Part shown: positions 1-11,939 of the stretch, one piece after another
How positions within the stretch are numbered: the stretch's first letter is position 1
Layout: every line of letters starts with the position of its first letter
From: Nothophaeocryptopus gaeumannii
Taxonomy: Eukaryota; Ascomycota; Dothideomycetes; Mycosphaerellales; Mycosphaerellaceae
Assembly (NCBI GenBank): GCA_031771865.1
Contig: JASISA010000040.1
Location: 1,550,001 to 1,614,000 of the forward strand
Length of the DNA stretch: 64,000 nucleotides
Reading direction: 5' to 3'
Position numbers and translations under genes: made by a program
The notes under the pieces: generated by a model
Database searches by the model: none
Seen by the model: the letters and a program-made list of their open reading frames with translations, nothing else
Told to the model about the DNA's origin: nothing

Positions 1-1
1 G

Positions 2-736
2 ACGTACGACCCGGCAGCGATACTCAACGCACGCGATCTCATCAAACTCCTCGCCCGAAGCGTGCCCACCCCGCAAGCGCTGAGAATCTTGGAAGATGGC
101 ATGGCCTGTGATGTGATCAAGATAAGAGGACTGGTGCGGAACAAGGAACGATTTGTGAAGAGGCGACAAAGGATACTGGGACCAAACGGCAGCACCTTGA
201 AGGCACTGGAGCTCCTCACCCAGACATATATCCTCGTGCAAGGTAACACTGTGTCAGTGATGGGAGGATACAAGTCACTGAAAGAGGTACGAAGGGTGGT
301 AGAAGACTGCATGGCCAACATACACCCAATCTACCACATCAAAGAGCTGATGATCAAGCGCGAGCTCGCGAAAGATCCGGAGCTGAAGAATGAGAACTGG
401 GAAAGATTTCTGCCACACTTCAAGAAGAGAAACTTGAGCAAGAGGAGGGTGCCTCATGCCGTCACGGACAAGAGCAAGAAGGTGTATACGCCGTTCCCGC
501 CGCCGCAGGAGAAGAGCAAGGTGGATCTGCAGATCGAGAGTGGAGAGTACTTCTTGAACAATGCGGCGAAGGAGAGGGCGAAGAAGGAGAGAAGAGAGGA
601 TGCGATGAAGAAGAAGATGGAGGAGCGGAAAAAGAAGCGGGAGGAGGCGTTTGAGGCGCCGAAGGAGGATGGCGAGGGCAAGAAGAAGAAGAAGAGCAAG
701 AAGCGGAAGGCGGAAGAGGTAGAGATTGAAGAATAG
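2..736 (+). CDS. KRR1: KRR1 small-subunit processome component, 3' part
   Basis: Nucleolar KH-domain protein needed for 40S ribosomal subunit assembly (90S pre-ribosome/SSU processome). The frame is already open at base 2 and reads TYDPAAILNARDLIKLLARS before the stretch with KRRQRILGPNGSTLKALE, which is characteristic of KRR1. The rest of the KH fold follows, then an NW-x-RFLPHFKKRNLSKRR segment, and a Lys/Glu-rich basic tail (about the last 70 residues) typical of nucleolar proteins. The 5' end lies outside the window. No intron is needed. I see 244 residues, the C-terminal two thirds of the usual length. An essential single-copy housekeeping gene, it marks the conserved edge of the window. 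Confidence 0.93.
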   Translation, partial: TYDPAAILNARDLIKLLARSVPTPQALRILEDGMACDVIKIRGLVRNKERFVKRRQRILGPNGSTLKALELLTQTYILVQGNTVSVMGGYKSLKEVRRVVEDCMANIHPIYHIKELMIKRELAKDPELKNENWERFLPHFKKRNLSKRRVPHAVTDKSKKVYTPFPPPQEKSKVDLQIESGEYFLNNAAKERAKKERREDAMKKKMEERKKKREEAFEAPKEDGEGKKKKKSKKRKAEEVEIEE

Positions 737-999
737 GCAGGGGTTGCGCTGGACTGCTTATGACTGTTAGCGAGGCGTCTGATGTGTGCAGCTTATGGGT
801 CTCTCGATGTGCGAATGTTCATTTGAACGTGACCTAATATCCAATACCTGGAGCAGCTGCCATCGCGCCTTCACTCTAAGGATCACCCCTGCCGATCACA
901 TGCAGGGTATTCATATGCGCGTAGCCAGAGCGCTCGAGCTGCACCATTAGCGGCGTGGTCACTTGATCTATCAACTCAAGCATCGTCGACAACACTTGA

Positions 1000-2650
1000 T
1001 CAACAACGTTACTACCCCCCAGCACTTCCACGACAAGACCGCCGCACTCGAACAGCCATTACAGCTCGCGCCTGGACAGTTTACCTCACATCCCAATCCT
1101 GCCGCCGCTGCAAGACCGATCGGTCCACAGACGCACCAAGAACATCACCATAGAACAGGTCGGCGACCTCACTTTGAGCGGCATGCTCTACGAAGGCAAC
1201 CTGGAAGAGTAGAGACCCCGAATGCTAGCGTTGCTGCGCCGCAGAGGCTACATTGTATCGTATGATGGCAACACGCAGAAGTATACCTCTCATGATCGCG
1301 TTCCCAGCGAAGAGCTTTGCACTCTGATCCGGAGCAATGTCGACTGAAATGTCCTGCGTCGGCTTTCTTTGCCAGTGTGCGCTTTTTCATCTATTGCTGC
1401 GATGTATCCTCCAGGGCAGACCTACGGAGAGTGCTCTCAACCATTGGAGCTTGGTTCCGACGAATTGACTACCAGCGTACGCTCCGAAAATGTTCGCTCT
1501 ACATCACGAGCATGCCTTCTATGCTCGACTTCACATACTCAGAAACGGGCGGAAAGGACTGACTGTCTTTGCCCAAGAGACTCATCACAGGCACCACGAA
1601 TGGCCTCAAAGCCTGAAAGATGCGGTCTGGCAGCACGTTGGAGATGAGAAGCTACTCGCCAGGGCCCTTTGCCTCCGAGAATATGCTGTCATACTTGCCC
1701 TGATGTGCAACTCAAGTCTCTGGACTAAGGTGTGTGGGCTGACCAATTGATCACTTTTCGAAAAGCGCCTCTCGAAAGCGTTGCCAAGCCTCACGTGAAA
1801 GAAGGCGGGTGCGCGGCCCACATCTTCTCGCACTCAACTCGGCAGAAGCATTTTCCACATCCAACTTAGCTTACTCTTTCAAGCAACGGCACCACAAATC
1901 ATTAGTCTCGCTGGAAACTTCACCGCCGCCGGCCTGCTCTATGAAGGCGGAGCATATTGGCCATGGCGCGCGCGCGTCGAGGCACTACTACGATCCCACC
2001 TCGACCTCCATCCATTCGAGCACCTTGAAGATGTATTCGTCCGAGACCATGAAGAGGACGAGATATTCGCGAACATTGTCCTAAGCAACGTCAGCAATGC
2101 GCTTGCGACACGAGTCTCGAACGACATTCGCTATGCTCTGATCCTTATCCTCAGACGCCTCCATAAGCTTTCCAATCTTTCCGGCTCATGGACTTAACCG
2201 GCGCAAGTTCGACTAAGCATGTACGAACACCATATTTGACCCGCAAAGTCTGAACTCTTCTACTACGACATCCACTGGAACGGGCAAGGTCGATTCCCGG
2301 CACTTCTTCACTCAGACCGACTCGTGCGTCAAGAAGCACTCCCGGTCTTCTTCCAACATGCGAGATTTGATATGAAGCTCGAGCCTGGTAATGAAATCAA
2401 ACTCTGGCATCAAACCATCGACAGAAGCTACTGCAAACACCTGCGCTCGCTATATCTCAACGTGACTTCGATGGGCGCGTTCGAACTTCGACACACTCCG
2501 GATGCTGGACTTTGAATGACGAGACGACCGGTGTTTCTCGAGAAACGTAACGCAATGCAGCAAGCAGAAGAGATTGACCGGCTGCACAAGTATGTTGCGG
2601 CTACGGAAGCTTACCGCAATGCTCTCGATCTGCAAGGATAGTCGCTCATG
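1000..2650 (+). pseudogene. decayed gene region, related segments plus a 2EXR-like piece
   Basis: No intact ORF, but several stretches read like protein in shifting frames. At about 1160-1300 there is a segment with the words LTLSGMLYEG and MLALLRRRGYIVS. At about 1890-2190 a related open segment contains FTAAGLLYEGGAYWPWRARV followed by an acidic helix-like run. At about 2245-2510 a frame reads FPALLHSDRLVRQEALPVFF, which resembles the 2EXR/F-box-associated 'ALL..CRQIR.EALP.FY' pattern common in fungi. The two LLYEG segments suggest an old internal duplication or two decayed paralogues. Frame changes and stops make a functional product unlikely. The family assignment is inference from short motifs only. 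Confidence 0.35.
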
Positions 2651-3148
2651 CTCATTGTCGCCGGCAAGCCTGACATCTGGAGGAGTTTCGGTAGCTCGCT
2701 GTGCACACGGTGGCCACTCGTTGTCCCTGATCTCTGACTTCTGAACGACTTGGGAGAATGAAGGAGGCGAGTTTGCTGTTGGAGGAAATAGCGTGGGACT
2801 TGAAGTTGACTGAGAGGATCGGTAAAGGAGCATTCATGGGTGCGCCTCTTGCGGTTGCTGCTGTAAGTAATGGATCGACTCTCCGTCAAGTTTTATTGCT
2901 ATCTATGCTCAACCCGATGTCGTAAATCACAGCCCGACTCCTGCAGCGCTACGATCCTCCATCCATCAGCCACAATATCATTGGCCATCTGCCTGCTTGG
3001 CACCCCCATCAGCTGTAGCGTCTGAGGGTCCTGCGAGCTGCGCAACGTCCACCTCCTCTACTTTTCTCACTCTCTCATAATTTCCTCTCACATCCATCAA
3101 CAACTCCTTTGATCTCCCGATTTGCAAAAGCAGAATCTCACCACCGAA

Positions 3149-4745
3149 ATGGGATACTCCGAGATCCTCTGCCAAATCTGTGGCGTTTCATTCAACATTG
3201 CGCGGTGAGAGGCTAGAAGCCATTTGATGTGTGGAAAACTCGCTGATCTTTCACCGTTCGCTTTGCAGGATGCGCACACGTGATGAACCACCCTCAGCTG
3301 CATGGCAATACTATGGAGATGGCTATGTGGAGTTTGACAAAGCATATTTTGAATGCCCTCGCGACTCAGGGTGTCTCTACTATAGTCACGCAACGCACGA
3401 GTTTAAGTCTCCGTACCGTCCGGCACGGGAAGCAGAAGCAGCTCTCGCCTCTAACGCTGGGAGTCCCAGTGATGAGAGAGAAAACGATTTCTTGTCTGAC
3501 TTCGGCTCGGATGCCGACGCTGAGCTGGAGCACATCGCCGGTCCGGGATGCGTCGGATACAATGCCTACAATGGACACCACATATCACTCGAGGAGATGA
3601 GAGGCTGCCGGACAAATCAAGCACTAATCCCAAAACCTTCCAACTGGAGACCCGCATCAGACGACGAAGATTTCGAGCGAGTGTGTTCAGTGTACCTCTC
3701 TGGTCTCGCAGACGATATGCCCTCCCGAGACTCTGGTGGCCTGCCTCATTACACCCCTCTTCGCCATTCTGAACGACAGAAGTGGTTCAGACCCGACAAC
3801 ATGCTTTGGAATGATGACGATGCAGAACACACGAGCATTCCATTCCATCCTTACTGTTTCGAGATCTACAAGCGAGTGTCTTTGGCTCGTACTGGTGCGA
3901 TAGACGTTGAGGGGTTCATTGCTTGGACGCGCATAGAGAGCAGCTACGACGCCTTCCATGGCTTTCCACGAGCTGGAGGCGTCAACAGGCTTCAGCAGCA
4001 GTGGTGGGAACATACGTTGGAGACGAACTATGTGGTCGCTAATCCGCTGGTGCCGCCTGGGCTGCCGGCTATCCTGGACTTAGTAATCTCTGATGACGAG
4101 GTTGCCAATCTGGGCGGAGCTGCTTTTGGCTTGCCGAAAGATGCAAGACTGTCGCCGTCTCCTGGAGATCCTTTCGATCGGCTACCTGTCGAACTTCGCT
4201 TGACGATTCTGTCGCATATCTCTTCCAAAGACCTCGCCAACCTTCGTCTTTCTTCTCGGACTTTCCGCCAATTGCCCAATTCTGTCTTCAATGATCTGGT
4301 CAGACGAGAGATGCCTTGGCTTTGGGAGGCGCAGCCGAGCCCTCTCCCATACTCTCATTGGGCTGTTAAAGAAAGCCGCACCACGGGCCAACTCGACGCA
4401 CGAACGGGCGCAGACTCCAACGACTTCTCTCTCAACAATCCCATTCGCGTACCGAACCAGCTTCCACCGACGAAGACGAACTGGCTAAAGCTCTTCTGTA
4501 GGCTCAAAAAAGATCTTGACAGTGGCAGCTTGAAAGGTCTGCAGAACCGAAGACGAATCTGGATTGACTGTGGGAAGATGGTGAGGAAAATTGTGAAGTA
4601 TAGGGAGATGGGGAAGATTCCGATCGAGGATGATGCGTCTGGAAGTGAAGAGGAAGAGGAAGAAGAAGACGTGGATGAGGTAGGAGCGGAAGAGGAAGCC
4701 CGCGCAAGCGAAGAGGAGGGCGACGGAGATGACGAAGAGAGTTAA
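3149..4745 (+). CDS. F-box protein with N-terminal CxxC motif
   Basis: Predicted 510-residue protein in two exons: 3149-3204 and 3269-4745, with a 64-nt GTGAGA...TTGCAG intron. Exon 1 supplies the start MGYSEILCQICGVSFNIAR, whose CxxC may be half of a zinc site. An F-box sits near residues 325-370 (DRLPVELRLTILSHISSKDL...), so the protein probably recruits substrates to an SCF ubiquitin ligase through Skp1. After it comes a Trp-rich region (WLWEAQP, NWLKLFCRL), and the tail is a long Glu/Asp run. The start was chosen because the upstream ATG joins in frame through canonical splice sites; the exon-2 frame alone has no good start. The substrate is unknown. Confidence 0.8.
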
Positions 4746-5259
4746 AACATCAGCAGTTGCTGTTGACTTCAGCTGCGAACTTCACTTGCTGAGGACGCAT
4801 GTGAAAGGAAGCAAGAAGGGTAGGAGGAGACTGCAGCAAAGGGGAAGTTAGAGATCGCCCTCTGCAAGCCAGCTGGTCTCGACAGTCTAGAAGTATTGAC
4901 GACAAAGGCCGATACGACAGGGGTGGGGGTTGTGGGGATGATGCCTCGGCAGGCGGGCTGAACCGAGATGTACTCGGCTGTACCTGAGTGTACCGTTGGT
5001 GATATCACATGCCTTCGAAAATGATCCGGGCCTGTCTGAAAGTCTCATAGTCTCTCAGTCTGTGCATTCTTCTTGAGTCCGTCCTTCTTTTCCTTTAGAT
5101 CGCTCTCCTCATATTTCCATATCCATCTCGCTGTATTGTCACTTCGCCCACGGAAGAACTCACTCCACGCTCTTGGCACACGCCATCTCAGTTTCAGGGT
5201 TTCGCGAAACGCGCTGCTCCACCGACCCCCACACTCCGCGAATCAGCTTCATTTGAATC
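4746..5259. other. intergenic/promoter region between F-box and aminotransferase genes
   Basis: About 510 bp with no supported gene. The last 200 bp are C/T-rich, as is usual for fungal promoters and 5' UTRs. I see no clear TATA box. Confidence 0.5.
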
Positions 5260-6663
5260 ATGTCATCAACCACAGTGAACACAAACAGCAACAATCACAA
5301 TCCAAACCAACGACTGCAGCAACTGAAAGGCCAAATGGGTTCAATTAGCAACGGAACCACGGCGACATCGTTCACTCACGATGTCTGCCCTCAAGCGCCA
5401 GAAGACCCGCTGTTCGGGTTGATGGCCGCTTACCGCAAGGACACTGATCCAAAGAAGGTCGACTTGGGCATTGGAGCATACCGTGATGACAACGCTAAGC
5501 CGTGGGTGCTGCCAGTTGTTAAGCAGGTGACTATGCTTCGAATGAAAAGATCAATCAGCAGTTACTGATAAAGTGACCAGGCCGACGAACTCCTCCGCAA
5601 CGACCCCGACCTGAACCACGAGTACCTTCCCATCGCCGGTCTCGCCGACTTCACTTCTGCCTCACAGAAGCTCATCCTGGGCAAGAGCTCACCTGCCATC
5701 ACCGAGAAGCGTGCCGTCTCTCTCCAAACCATCTCCGGGACTGGTGCGGTCCACTTGGGCGCACTGTTCCTCGCCAAGTTCTACAACCCATCAAGTCAAC
5801 AAGCAAAGGCTGTCTACGTGAGCAATCCGACATGGGCCAACCACAATCAGATCTTTGGTAATGTGCAGCTACCTGTCAAGACCTACCCATACTTTGACAA
5901 GAAGACGAAGGGTCTGGACTTTGAGGGTATGATCGGTGCATTAAAGCAGGCCCCAGAGGGTAGCATCATCTTGCTACATGCCTGCGCACACAACCCGACT
6001 GGTGTCGATCCGACTCAAGAACAATGGAAGCAAATCGCTGAGGTCATGAAGGCCAAGCACCTCTTCCCATTCTTCGACACCGCATACCAGGGCTTCGCTT
6101 CCGGATCACTAGAGAAGGACGGCTGGTCCATCAACTACTTCATCGAGCAGGGCTTTGAGCTTCTCATCGCCCAATCGTACGCTAAGAACTTCGGTCTCTA
6201 CGGCGAGCGTGCAGGCTGCTTCCACTTTGTCACATCACCAGGTGCCCACTCAACCGAGACTGTCCTCCGTGTCGGCAGCCAGCTCGCCATTCTGCAGCGA
6301 TCTGAGATTTCCAACCCTCCTGCATATGGTGCCCGCATTGCATCTCTCGTGCTCAACGACGACAAGCTCTTTGCGCAGTGGGAAGCTGACCTCCGCACCA
6401 TGTCTGGCCGTATCATCGAGATGCGTAAGGCTCTTCGCTCCAAGCTCGAGGAACTCGGCACACCTGGTACTTGGAACCATATCACGGATCAGATTGGCAT
6501 GTTCTCTTTCACTGGCCTCTCAGAACAACAGGTCGCCAAGCTTCGCGAGGAGTTCCACATCTACATGACCAAGAACGGCCGTATCAGCATGGCTGGTCTG
6601 AACACCAAGAACGTGGATTACTTCGCCAAGTCGGTTGACAGTGTCGTCAAGGAGACCTCGTAG
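5260..6663 (+). CDS. aspartate aminotransferase, cytosolic type
   Basis: PLP-dependent enzyme that interconverts aspartate + 2-oxoglutarate and oxaloacetate + glutamate, feeding amino-acid synthesis and the malate-aspartate shuttle. Two exons, 5260-5526 and 5581-6663, flank a 54-nt GTGACT...ACCAG intron, giving 449 residues. Hallmarks are ACAHNPTGVDPT (cofactor/substrate binding), FFDTAYQGFASG, and the SYAKNFGLYGER box with the Schiff-base lysine at about residue 291. The first 25 residues are Asn/Thr/Gln-rich and do not look like a clean mitochondrial presequence. A second in-frame ATG at 5335 would give the usual ~420-residue length, so the start is uncertain. Downstream sequence is intergenic. 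Confidence 0.93.
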
Positions 6664-7674
6664 GAGAGGAGGCTCTCGAACGCGCTGATGTGAGATTGAA
6701 GAAAGTGGAATGAGGTTGATGGTGAATGTTGACACCTTCAACCGGAAACGACAGAGGCTCGCGCCCAAAAGGGACACGGAAATGATGTGCATGGAGTTAC
6801 GAGTATGGTACTATGAAGCATTCGCAGATAAGAAAGGAGCCTGGCGCTTCGTTTTCGGAGGCTGTATCTACGAAGACAGGCGGGCGGTCGTGAGACAGCT
6901 GATCAGCAAAGAGTTCAAGTCAAAATCATCCCATTCCTCGACACAAGTGCTTTCCCACCCAACCAAGTCAATCTCAAACAGATGAGATTACTCGTCCACC
7001 ACGCAACGCCGCGGAGACGGCTCAATTTGAAGTCCGTGATGAAGATATACGCAGCCGTGTAGATCAGCCTTAAGAGAGGCGCCAAAGGCATCTGAACAGG
7101 GTAGGTCAACCATCCTCCGATCTTCCTCTCCTTTCGTCCGTTGAACATCATCCTTGACTCGAGGTCGATGAAAGTTGTTACTAGCATGAGCATTAGCCCT
7201 CGTTACCCTAGCTATGAACCTTATTGTATTGACTTACTCCGTATTACCTCACTCCGCAGACGTCGCAAGCATCTATGCACGCCAGTTCTGCATCGACATC
7301 CTGTATCTGTGCACATGGCGCCAAACAAATTTTGGCGTTTTCGGAAGCTGGATCTTGGCAGGCGAGGGCGTAGGGTAGGATAGTAAGGAGGAGGGTTGGG
7401 AGGAGGAACTTCATTTTGTGTTGGTTTCGGTGTGGTTTGAGCAGATAGTGTAGGGCGTATATGAGCAGATAGTGTAGGGCGTATATGAGCAGATACGTTG
7501 TATCTTATAAATTCTTCATCCTCGAAGAAACCTCAGCCGAGACGATGCGTAGACAACTAAAACTGGCCAAGTTTCACCGGAACGATACGGCAGACACTAA
7601 AACTAGCGAGGTTCCACTAAGTTGGATGGAGGTAAAGTCAAACCCGGAGCGATCGTATTCGCTACTTTTGCATC
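6664..7674. other. intergenic region
   Basis: About 1 kb between the aminotransferase and the hAT terminus. It starts with the aminotransferase 3' UTR. Apart from the short tandem repeat near 7440 I see nothing convincing; the open frames here lack protein-like composition. Confidence 0.5.
7439..7495. repeat. 24-bp tandem repeat, 2.4 copies
   Basis: The unit gagcagatagtgtagggcgt plus 'atat' occurs twice in full and then restarts (gagcagata). It is a local tandem duplication in non-coding DNA with no assigned function. Confidence 0.85.
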
Positions 7675-7796
7675 CAGGGGTCTTGTTGGTCCGGTAGGTA
7701 TGGTAATAAGGCCTCCTACCATACTGACCAAGTTTAGCATGTGATCATACCATCTATACCGTTGGTTACCGACTTATTGTAGGTGAATATAGCCAT

Positions 7797-8309
7797 CTAT
7801 TCGACCTCGTCGTCGCCCTGGTTGTTGTTCACGACATCAGCAATATCCTCATTTATCAGCAGGTCCTCAGCCGTCTTGAAGTCCTCAACTATCTTATCTT
7901 CCTCGTCAAACGCAGCCAGCAGTATGCCCTCTTTATCCTTGTGTTTAGGCTGCGGGGTCCCACCAGTCTCGTAGACACATACACGCTTCTCGACGTCCTT
8001 GGCTCGTTGAATCATGTAAAAGAAGGGTTCCAGCGCGTGGCGTTGTTGAGAACAAGCTGAAGTTGTAGAATTAGCATGTGAAGCTCGGAGGTGCCTTGCG
8101 GTATAGAAATCGTCATCGAAAAGAGCGACACTTGATTTGGCTTAGTCGCCGCCAGCGCCGTGTTTAACGCGTGCGGGTTAGCCAACCAAACACTCTGGAC
8201 ACAGTGGACCGGAGTCCGCTGAGCGCGGGGTGCACGATCCTCAACTTTCGAGCTTCTGAACTTACTTACCTTAAGCACATTGTATTTCGACCATTTTCCA
8301 CCCATCTTG
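7797..8309 (-). pseudogene. hAT transposase, 3' part
   Basis: Minus-strand segment with a probable intron (GTAAGT just after the AATGTGCTTAAG word near 8270) followed by LQLVLNNATRWN and MIQRAKDVEKRV, the conserved hAT block before the dimerisation domain. It ends in an acidic tail (EDLLINEDIADVVNNNQGDD) at a TAG. The typical C-terminal hAT dimerisation domain is missing, so even this end is truncated. The region is almost identical to 61760-62267, which shows both copies share the same 3' structure. Confidence 0.75.
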
Positions 8310-8848
8310 ATTCTCCTGCTGCGTCGCGAAATACCTCAGTCAGCAGTGGAACCTGGACGTACTTGGGAGCGGCGGGCTTACCTCAACCTGTCGATTCCAC
8401 TCACGTGCTTTGACTATGTGAGTCTCTGCGGTCAGCTCTGTGATCCGCTGGAACATTTTCGCTCTTTCGGCGTTACAACTGAGCAGTTCCTTGCTACAAG
8501 TCGTCCAAGCGCTGATGTCAGAGCCCATCTCGCTCTGCGGATGTTACACTTGGTCCTCACGATTGGTCAATGCTTGTAGCAGCGGCTTGCAGATCCAGGT
8601 GCTTGAGTCGAGGTAGTCCTGTAAGGTCTCCTTGTACACGGCAAGGGGACTTGGTAGAGAGTTCGGGGTGGCGGTGGCGTGCTGATGCTGCGAAGGCTTC
8701 CCTGTTGTGGCACAGAGCTCGTCTGTGTCGTGGGCTTCCGTTGACATTGGATGAAGTGATGCCATGATGAAAGAGATCGAATCTCGTCTTGCCTGTGGAA
8801 TTTGGCCGACTCGCGCATTCATGCCCTTGATCTACCTTCTGCTTGTCT

Positions 8849-8886
8849 GGCAGAGCCCTGTTCATGACTAAGGGTCATATCAACTT
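8849..8886 (+). repeat. left terminal inverted repeat of the integrase element
   Basis: 38 bp matching the reverse complement of 13481-13518 perfectly by eye; identity ends after ...ATATCAACTT. Confidence 0.85.
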
Positions 8887-9216
8887 CATAGTGTCACGTT
8901 ACTTTGACCTCAAATCTACCAACCTCAGTTACACTAATATGGCCCTTTCTCATCTATACAGGCGTCGCTATCGCCTAAAACACTCGCGCACGCTCGCAGA
9001 CGGCCTGCGCGGCTTGCTGTTGTTATGAAGCAGTCATAGCTGGACAATAGCAGGCTGCGTAGGCCGTATTGCTATTTTGAACTGATGCTATTATAAGTAC
9101 TACTATTGTCCTTTTCACTCGCAGCACTCGTATATCTACTCTTTCTTTTCCTTTGCTTACTATCTTAGCTACATCAACATTCTCCCCGTCAAAACTACAA
9201 GAATACTACTACCGCG

Positions 9217-9640
9217 ATGTCTCAATTCCGCCAACCAACCACTACTACTACTACCGACTTCTGGCATGTCGAAGACTATCAATGGAACGAGTAGGTAGCC
9301 AGCAGCGAGTCTACCAATAGCAAGGAGCGCAAGTCAGCTTTGAACAATTTGCGGAAGTTTGATACGGCTGGCCGTATCATGGAGACTAATGAAGGTGAGT
9401 TAATTGACTCGTAGCTATTTGAATCTACTCGCAGACACACTCGTAGGCAAAGCCGCTCTATCCCCTTGCCTGTGGTACGAGTGCAAGAAGAATCCGCAGC
9501 CCTGTATAGTGTTCAAAGACCGTAGAGATCTTGCGTGTGCCTATTGCAAGCGGCATGGAAAGTCTGGCTGCCTTGCCAATGAAGCCAAGGCTAAAGATAA
9601 AGACGAAGATGAAGATGAAGATGGGAGATGGAGGATGTGA
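9217..9640 (+). pseudogene. Cys-rich putative DNA-binding protein of the integrase element
   Basis: ATG at 9217 gives MSQFRQPTTTTTTDFWHVED. An in-frame TAG at 9292-9294 interrupts, and the frame then continues SKERKSALNNLRKFDTAGRI to a GTGAGT donor at 9395. The intron (9395-9446) contains three ACTCGYAG motifs and its last one serves as the acceptor. The next exon has a CLWYECKK...C...CAYCKRHGKSGC pattern, a likely zinc-binding module, and ends in a D/E/K-rich tail at a TGA. Just downstream (9660-9800) another frame encodes a leucine-heptad helix (LKTKVTDLEARLVAVE), suggesting a frameshifted coiled coil from the same gene. Function unknown; an accessory DNA-binding subunit is plausible. Confidence 0.5.
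9395..9446 (+). other. intron with reiterated ACTCGYAG motifs
   Basis: 52-nt intron in the Cys-rich ORF: donor GTGAGT, then gactcgtag, tactcgcag and cactcgtag. All three end in a candidate 3' splice site, and the last keeps the frame. Confidence 0.6.
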
Positions 9641-9959
9641 AGTGGTGTGCTTGATGAGGAGTGCTGATGGAGAGACTGCTGGTCTGCGTGCGACGCCTAA
9701 AGACTAAGGTTACTGATTTGGAGGCTCGTTTGGTTGCTGTGAGGCTAAAGTGTCTAGTCTTGACACTGAGATGGAGGCTACTCGTCGTGCTGGCTTTGTG
9801 GGCTTTCGTCTCGGCGCCTTTGAGAGTAGCTTGGTAAGACAAGACTACCGGCAAACCTTGGTACTAGATAGCAGTGTCAAAATACGAGTGCTGCGAGTGC
9901 CTGAACCTGAACTCCATTTCTACATACGAGATATATCTACCAGCTAAAAATTAATTACC

Positions 9960-10740
9960 CTTCATCGACCTTGTCTTCCCGCGTTGACGGCTCCACAACA
10001 GCTTCTTCCTTGGCTTCTTGATATGCGTGGGCTGGTTCAGCAAGTGTTGGAAGTGCTGGATCAGCTACAGTTGTTGGAGGTGCTGGTTCAGCTACAGTTG
10101 TTGGAGGTGTTGGTTCAGCAACAGGCACTGATTCTACCTGCTCCAGCGAACGGCGACTTGCTGCTGTATAGCCTCCTCAACAAACAACGACACCTCCGTC
10201 TGCTCAATAATAGTATCCAGCCTCTCCGAAAAGTATCGCGAGTTGGTTCTACGACCTCATAATCTTCTTCAACAATAGGAGCCTTGGGTTCCTTCTTGAC
10301 GAACTATTCACTCCAGTCAAAGCTAAAACTACTGCTTAATTGATCCCGTAGCCTCGCTAGTTAGATTAATAATCTGTACTAGCCGGAATGCGATAAGGAC
10401 GTACCGATAGACCAGCGTTGCCTTTGTAGGTGATGGAGGCGACAATTCACTGCTGGCCTGGCGTTTGTGTCCACTCGCAGTAGCAGCACTCGCAGCAGTA
10501 CTCGTAGCAGCACTCGCAGTAGCCTCGCGAGCCGCGTATGCCAACGTTGAAGAAGTCAACTGCGCACGGCGAAAGACTGCGGCCGGCGGCGGTGTGTAGC
10601 GGGTTACTCGTATCGCATTGGCAGCACTCGTAGTAGATTTGGCTGGACTCGTAGTACTGTCGTCTGATCCGCTATTCCGCGTTGGCCGACTGGTTTCGTA
10701 TTCTAGCGTCTAACCCGATTGACGAGAATTACCACCTTGA
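9960..10740 (-). pseudogene. Pro/Ala/Ser-rich protein remnant in the integrase element
   Basis: The minus strand encodes a low-complexity product: around 10740-10440 a Ser/Thr/Ala-rich stretch (SGSDDSTTSPAKSTTSAANA, then an Ala/Ser/Thr run) and around 10170-9965 a Pro-rich tail with repeated VAEPxPPTT units and stop codon TAG. The tail derives from a 27-bp repeat present three times on the plus strand at about 10035-10125. No domain recognised. Whether it is the C-terminus of the integrase or a separate ORF is unclear. Confidence 0.35.
10035..10130. repeat. 27-bp imperfect tandem repeat, three copies
   Basis: Unit of the form TTCAGCTACAGTTGTTGGAG + GTGCTGG, three diverged copies. On the minus strand it encodes the AEPTPPTTV-type Pro-rich repeats. 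Confidence 0.7.
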
Positions 10741-10885
10741 TATGGACTGTCGCATTCAATGCTGACCATGGACTGCGATGAAATGGCAATAGCATCTCTT
10801 CGAGGTCATCCGATAGTAGATTGGTGTCTGCTGGGCGGATTGGTTCGTTGGTATCCTCATCAAAAGATACACAAAGGAAGGAGTC

Positions 10886-11370
10886 TTAATGCGGGTGTAT
10901 CAACCATTGCTGTAAAGTTGGTCCAGCAGCCGGAACAATAACAGTAGAATAGAGCCAGTTCCTACGCATGTCTTCGTTGCGGCTCGGCAGCATATCAACC
11001 ATATGTTGATAAGTATCAAAGCCGTCCAGTCGCCATCTTTGTATAAGCTCCGGTTCATCGTAGTGCCAAACATCCGGAGTTGACAACGCTGAAGCCTTTG
11101 CTTCTTGTTCTTCGGCGTACGAATATTGACAAGCACAAAAGCCTCGCACCGAAAGTGAATCTCTCGGCGTTGGGCTTTACCCTTGCCCTGCCCTTGGATG
11201 AAGAGGTAGATAGTGGTGCACTCGCACTCGCACTCGTAGGAGCTGGCGATGCAGCTGGACGAGAGATCTTGCGGTTGGTAGAAGCCTTAGGACTGGGGAT
11301 CGATACCAGCGTTGCCAATATTGCGGCTGTGTGACTTCTTATTCTGCTGAAGAACGGTGTTACCACGGTT
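10886..11370 (-). pseudogene. unidentified coding remnants in the integrase element
   Basis: Minus-strand frames give WHYDEPELIQRWRLDGFDTY and ...RRNWLYSTVIVPAAGPTLQQ (about 11110-10890), and upstream of them a Ser/Ala/Pro linker (SRPAASPAPTSASASAPLST). These could be the C-terminal exons of the transposase gene or part of a second ORF. Protein-like but not recognised. Confidence 0.35.
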
Positions 11371-11939
11371 CCGAAGAGGTAGTGCCGAAACCTTGAAAGC
11401 CAGTATATGTACTAGGCTCCAGCTCCAATAAGCGCACTCGCAGCACTCGTAGAGGCTCCAGAAGCTGCTCAGTAGCGCACTCGCAGCACTCGTAGCTGCT
11501 GGCCGTGCTGCTAGTAGTGGAGAGGATATGAGAGGCCCGTTATCTTCTCGGTAATGAGGATAGTCCACTTAAGATCCATTGTTGAAGGAGGTAACGCTGA
11601 ATACCCTTAAAGTGGCTGACCAGCAGCCTCAAATACTGCTCTAGTTCGGTCACTCCGGCTGCCTCTGTGTACTAGCAGTAGGCGTTTCAAACTCCGGCAG
11701 ATCTCCGCCATTGTTGACATACTCATGCGCTGCAGTGCGGAGGTGATGGTATGCATGAACATGCAGCTTTGCGGCCCAGGCAATGCTGATTCCTCACCAC
11801 CATGAAACATGATTGGATAGCCGCTAGTATGAAGCATATCATTACACCACTCGAGAGATATTGGAGGTAGATATGCGAGCAAATCTGCGAATAGAATCAG
11901 CTGGAGTGAACTACTAAGTTCCAGCTTACAGCATCCCCT

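Noticed and set aside
62..736. KRR1 ORF starting at 62
   Set aside because: The 'start' is a GTG inside the conserved protein; the frame continues upstream to base 2, so the gene is 5'-truncated by the window edge.
963..1265. 100-codon plus-strand ORF
   Set aside because: His/Arg/Pro-rich translation with no motif; the protein-like reading in this region lies in another frame.
5755..6568. ORFs overlapping the aminotransferase in other frames
   Set aside because: Shadows of the strongly coding frame; the serine-rich 6155-6568 frame is typical of a third-position shadow.
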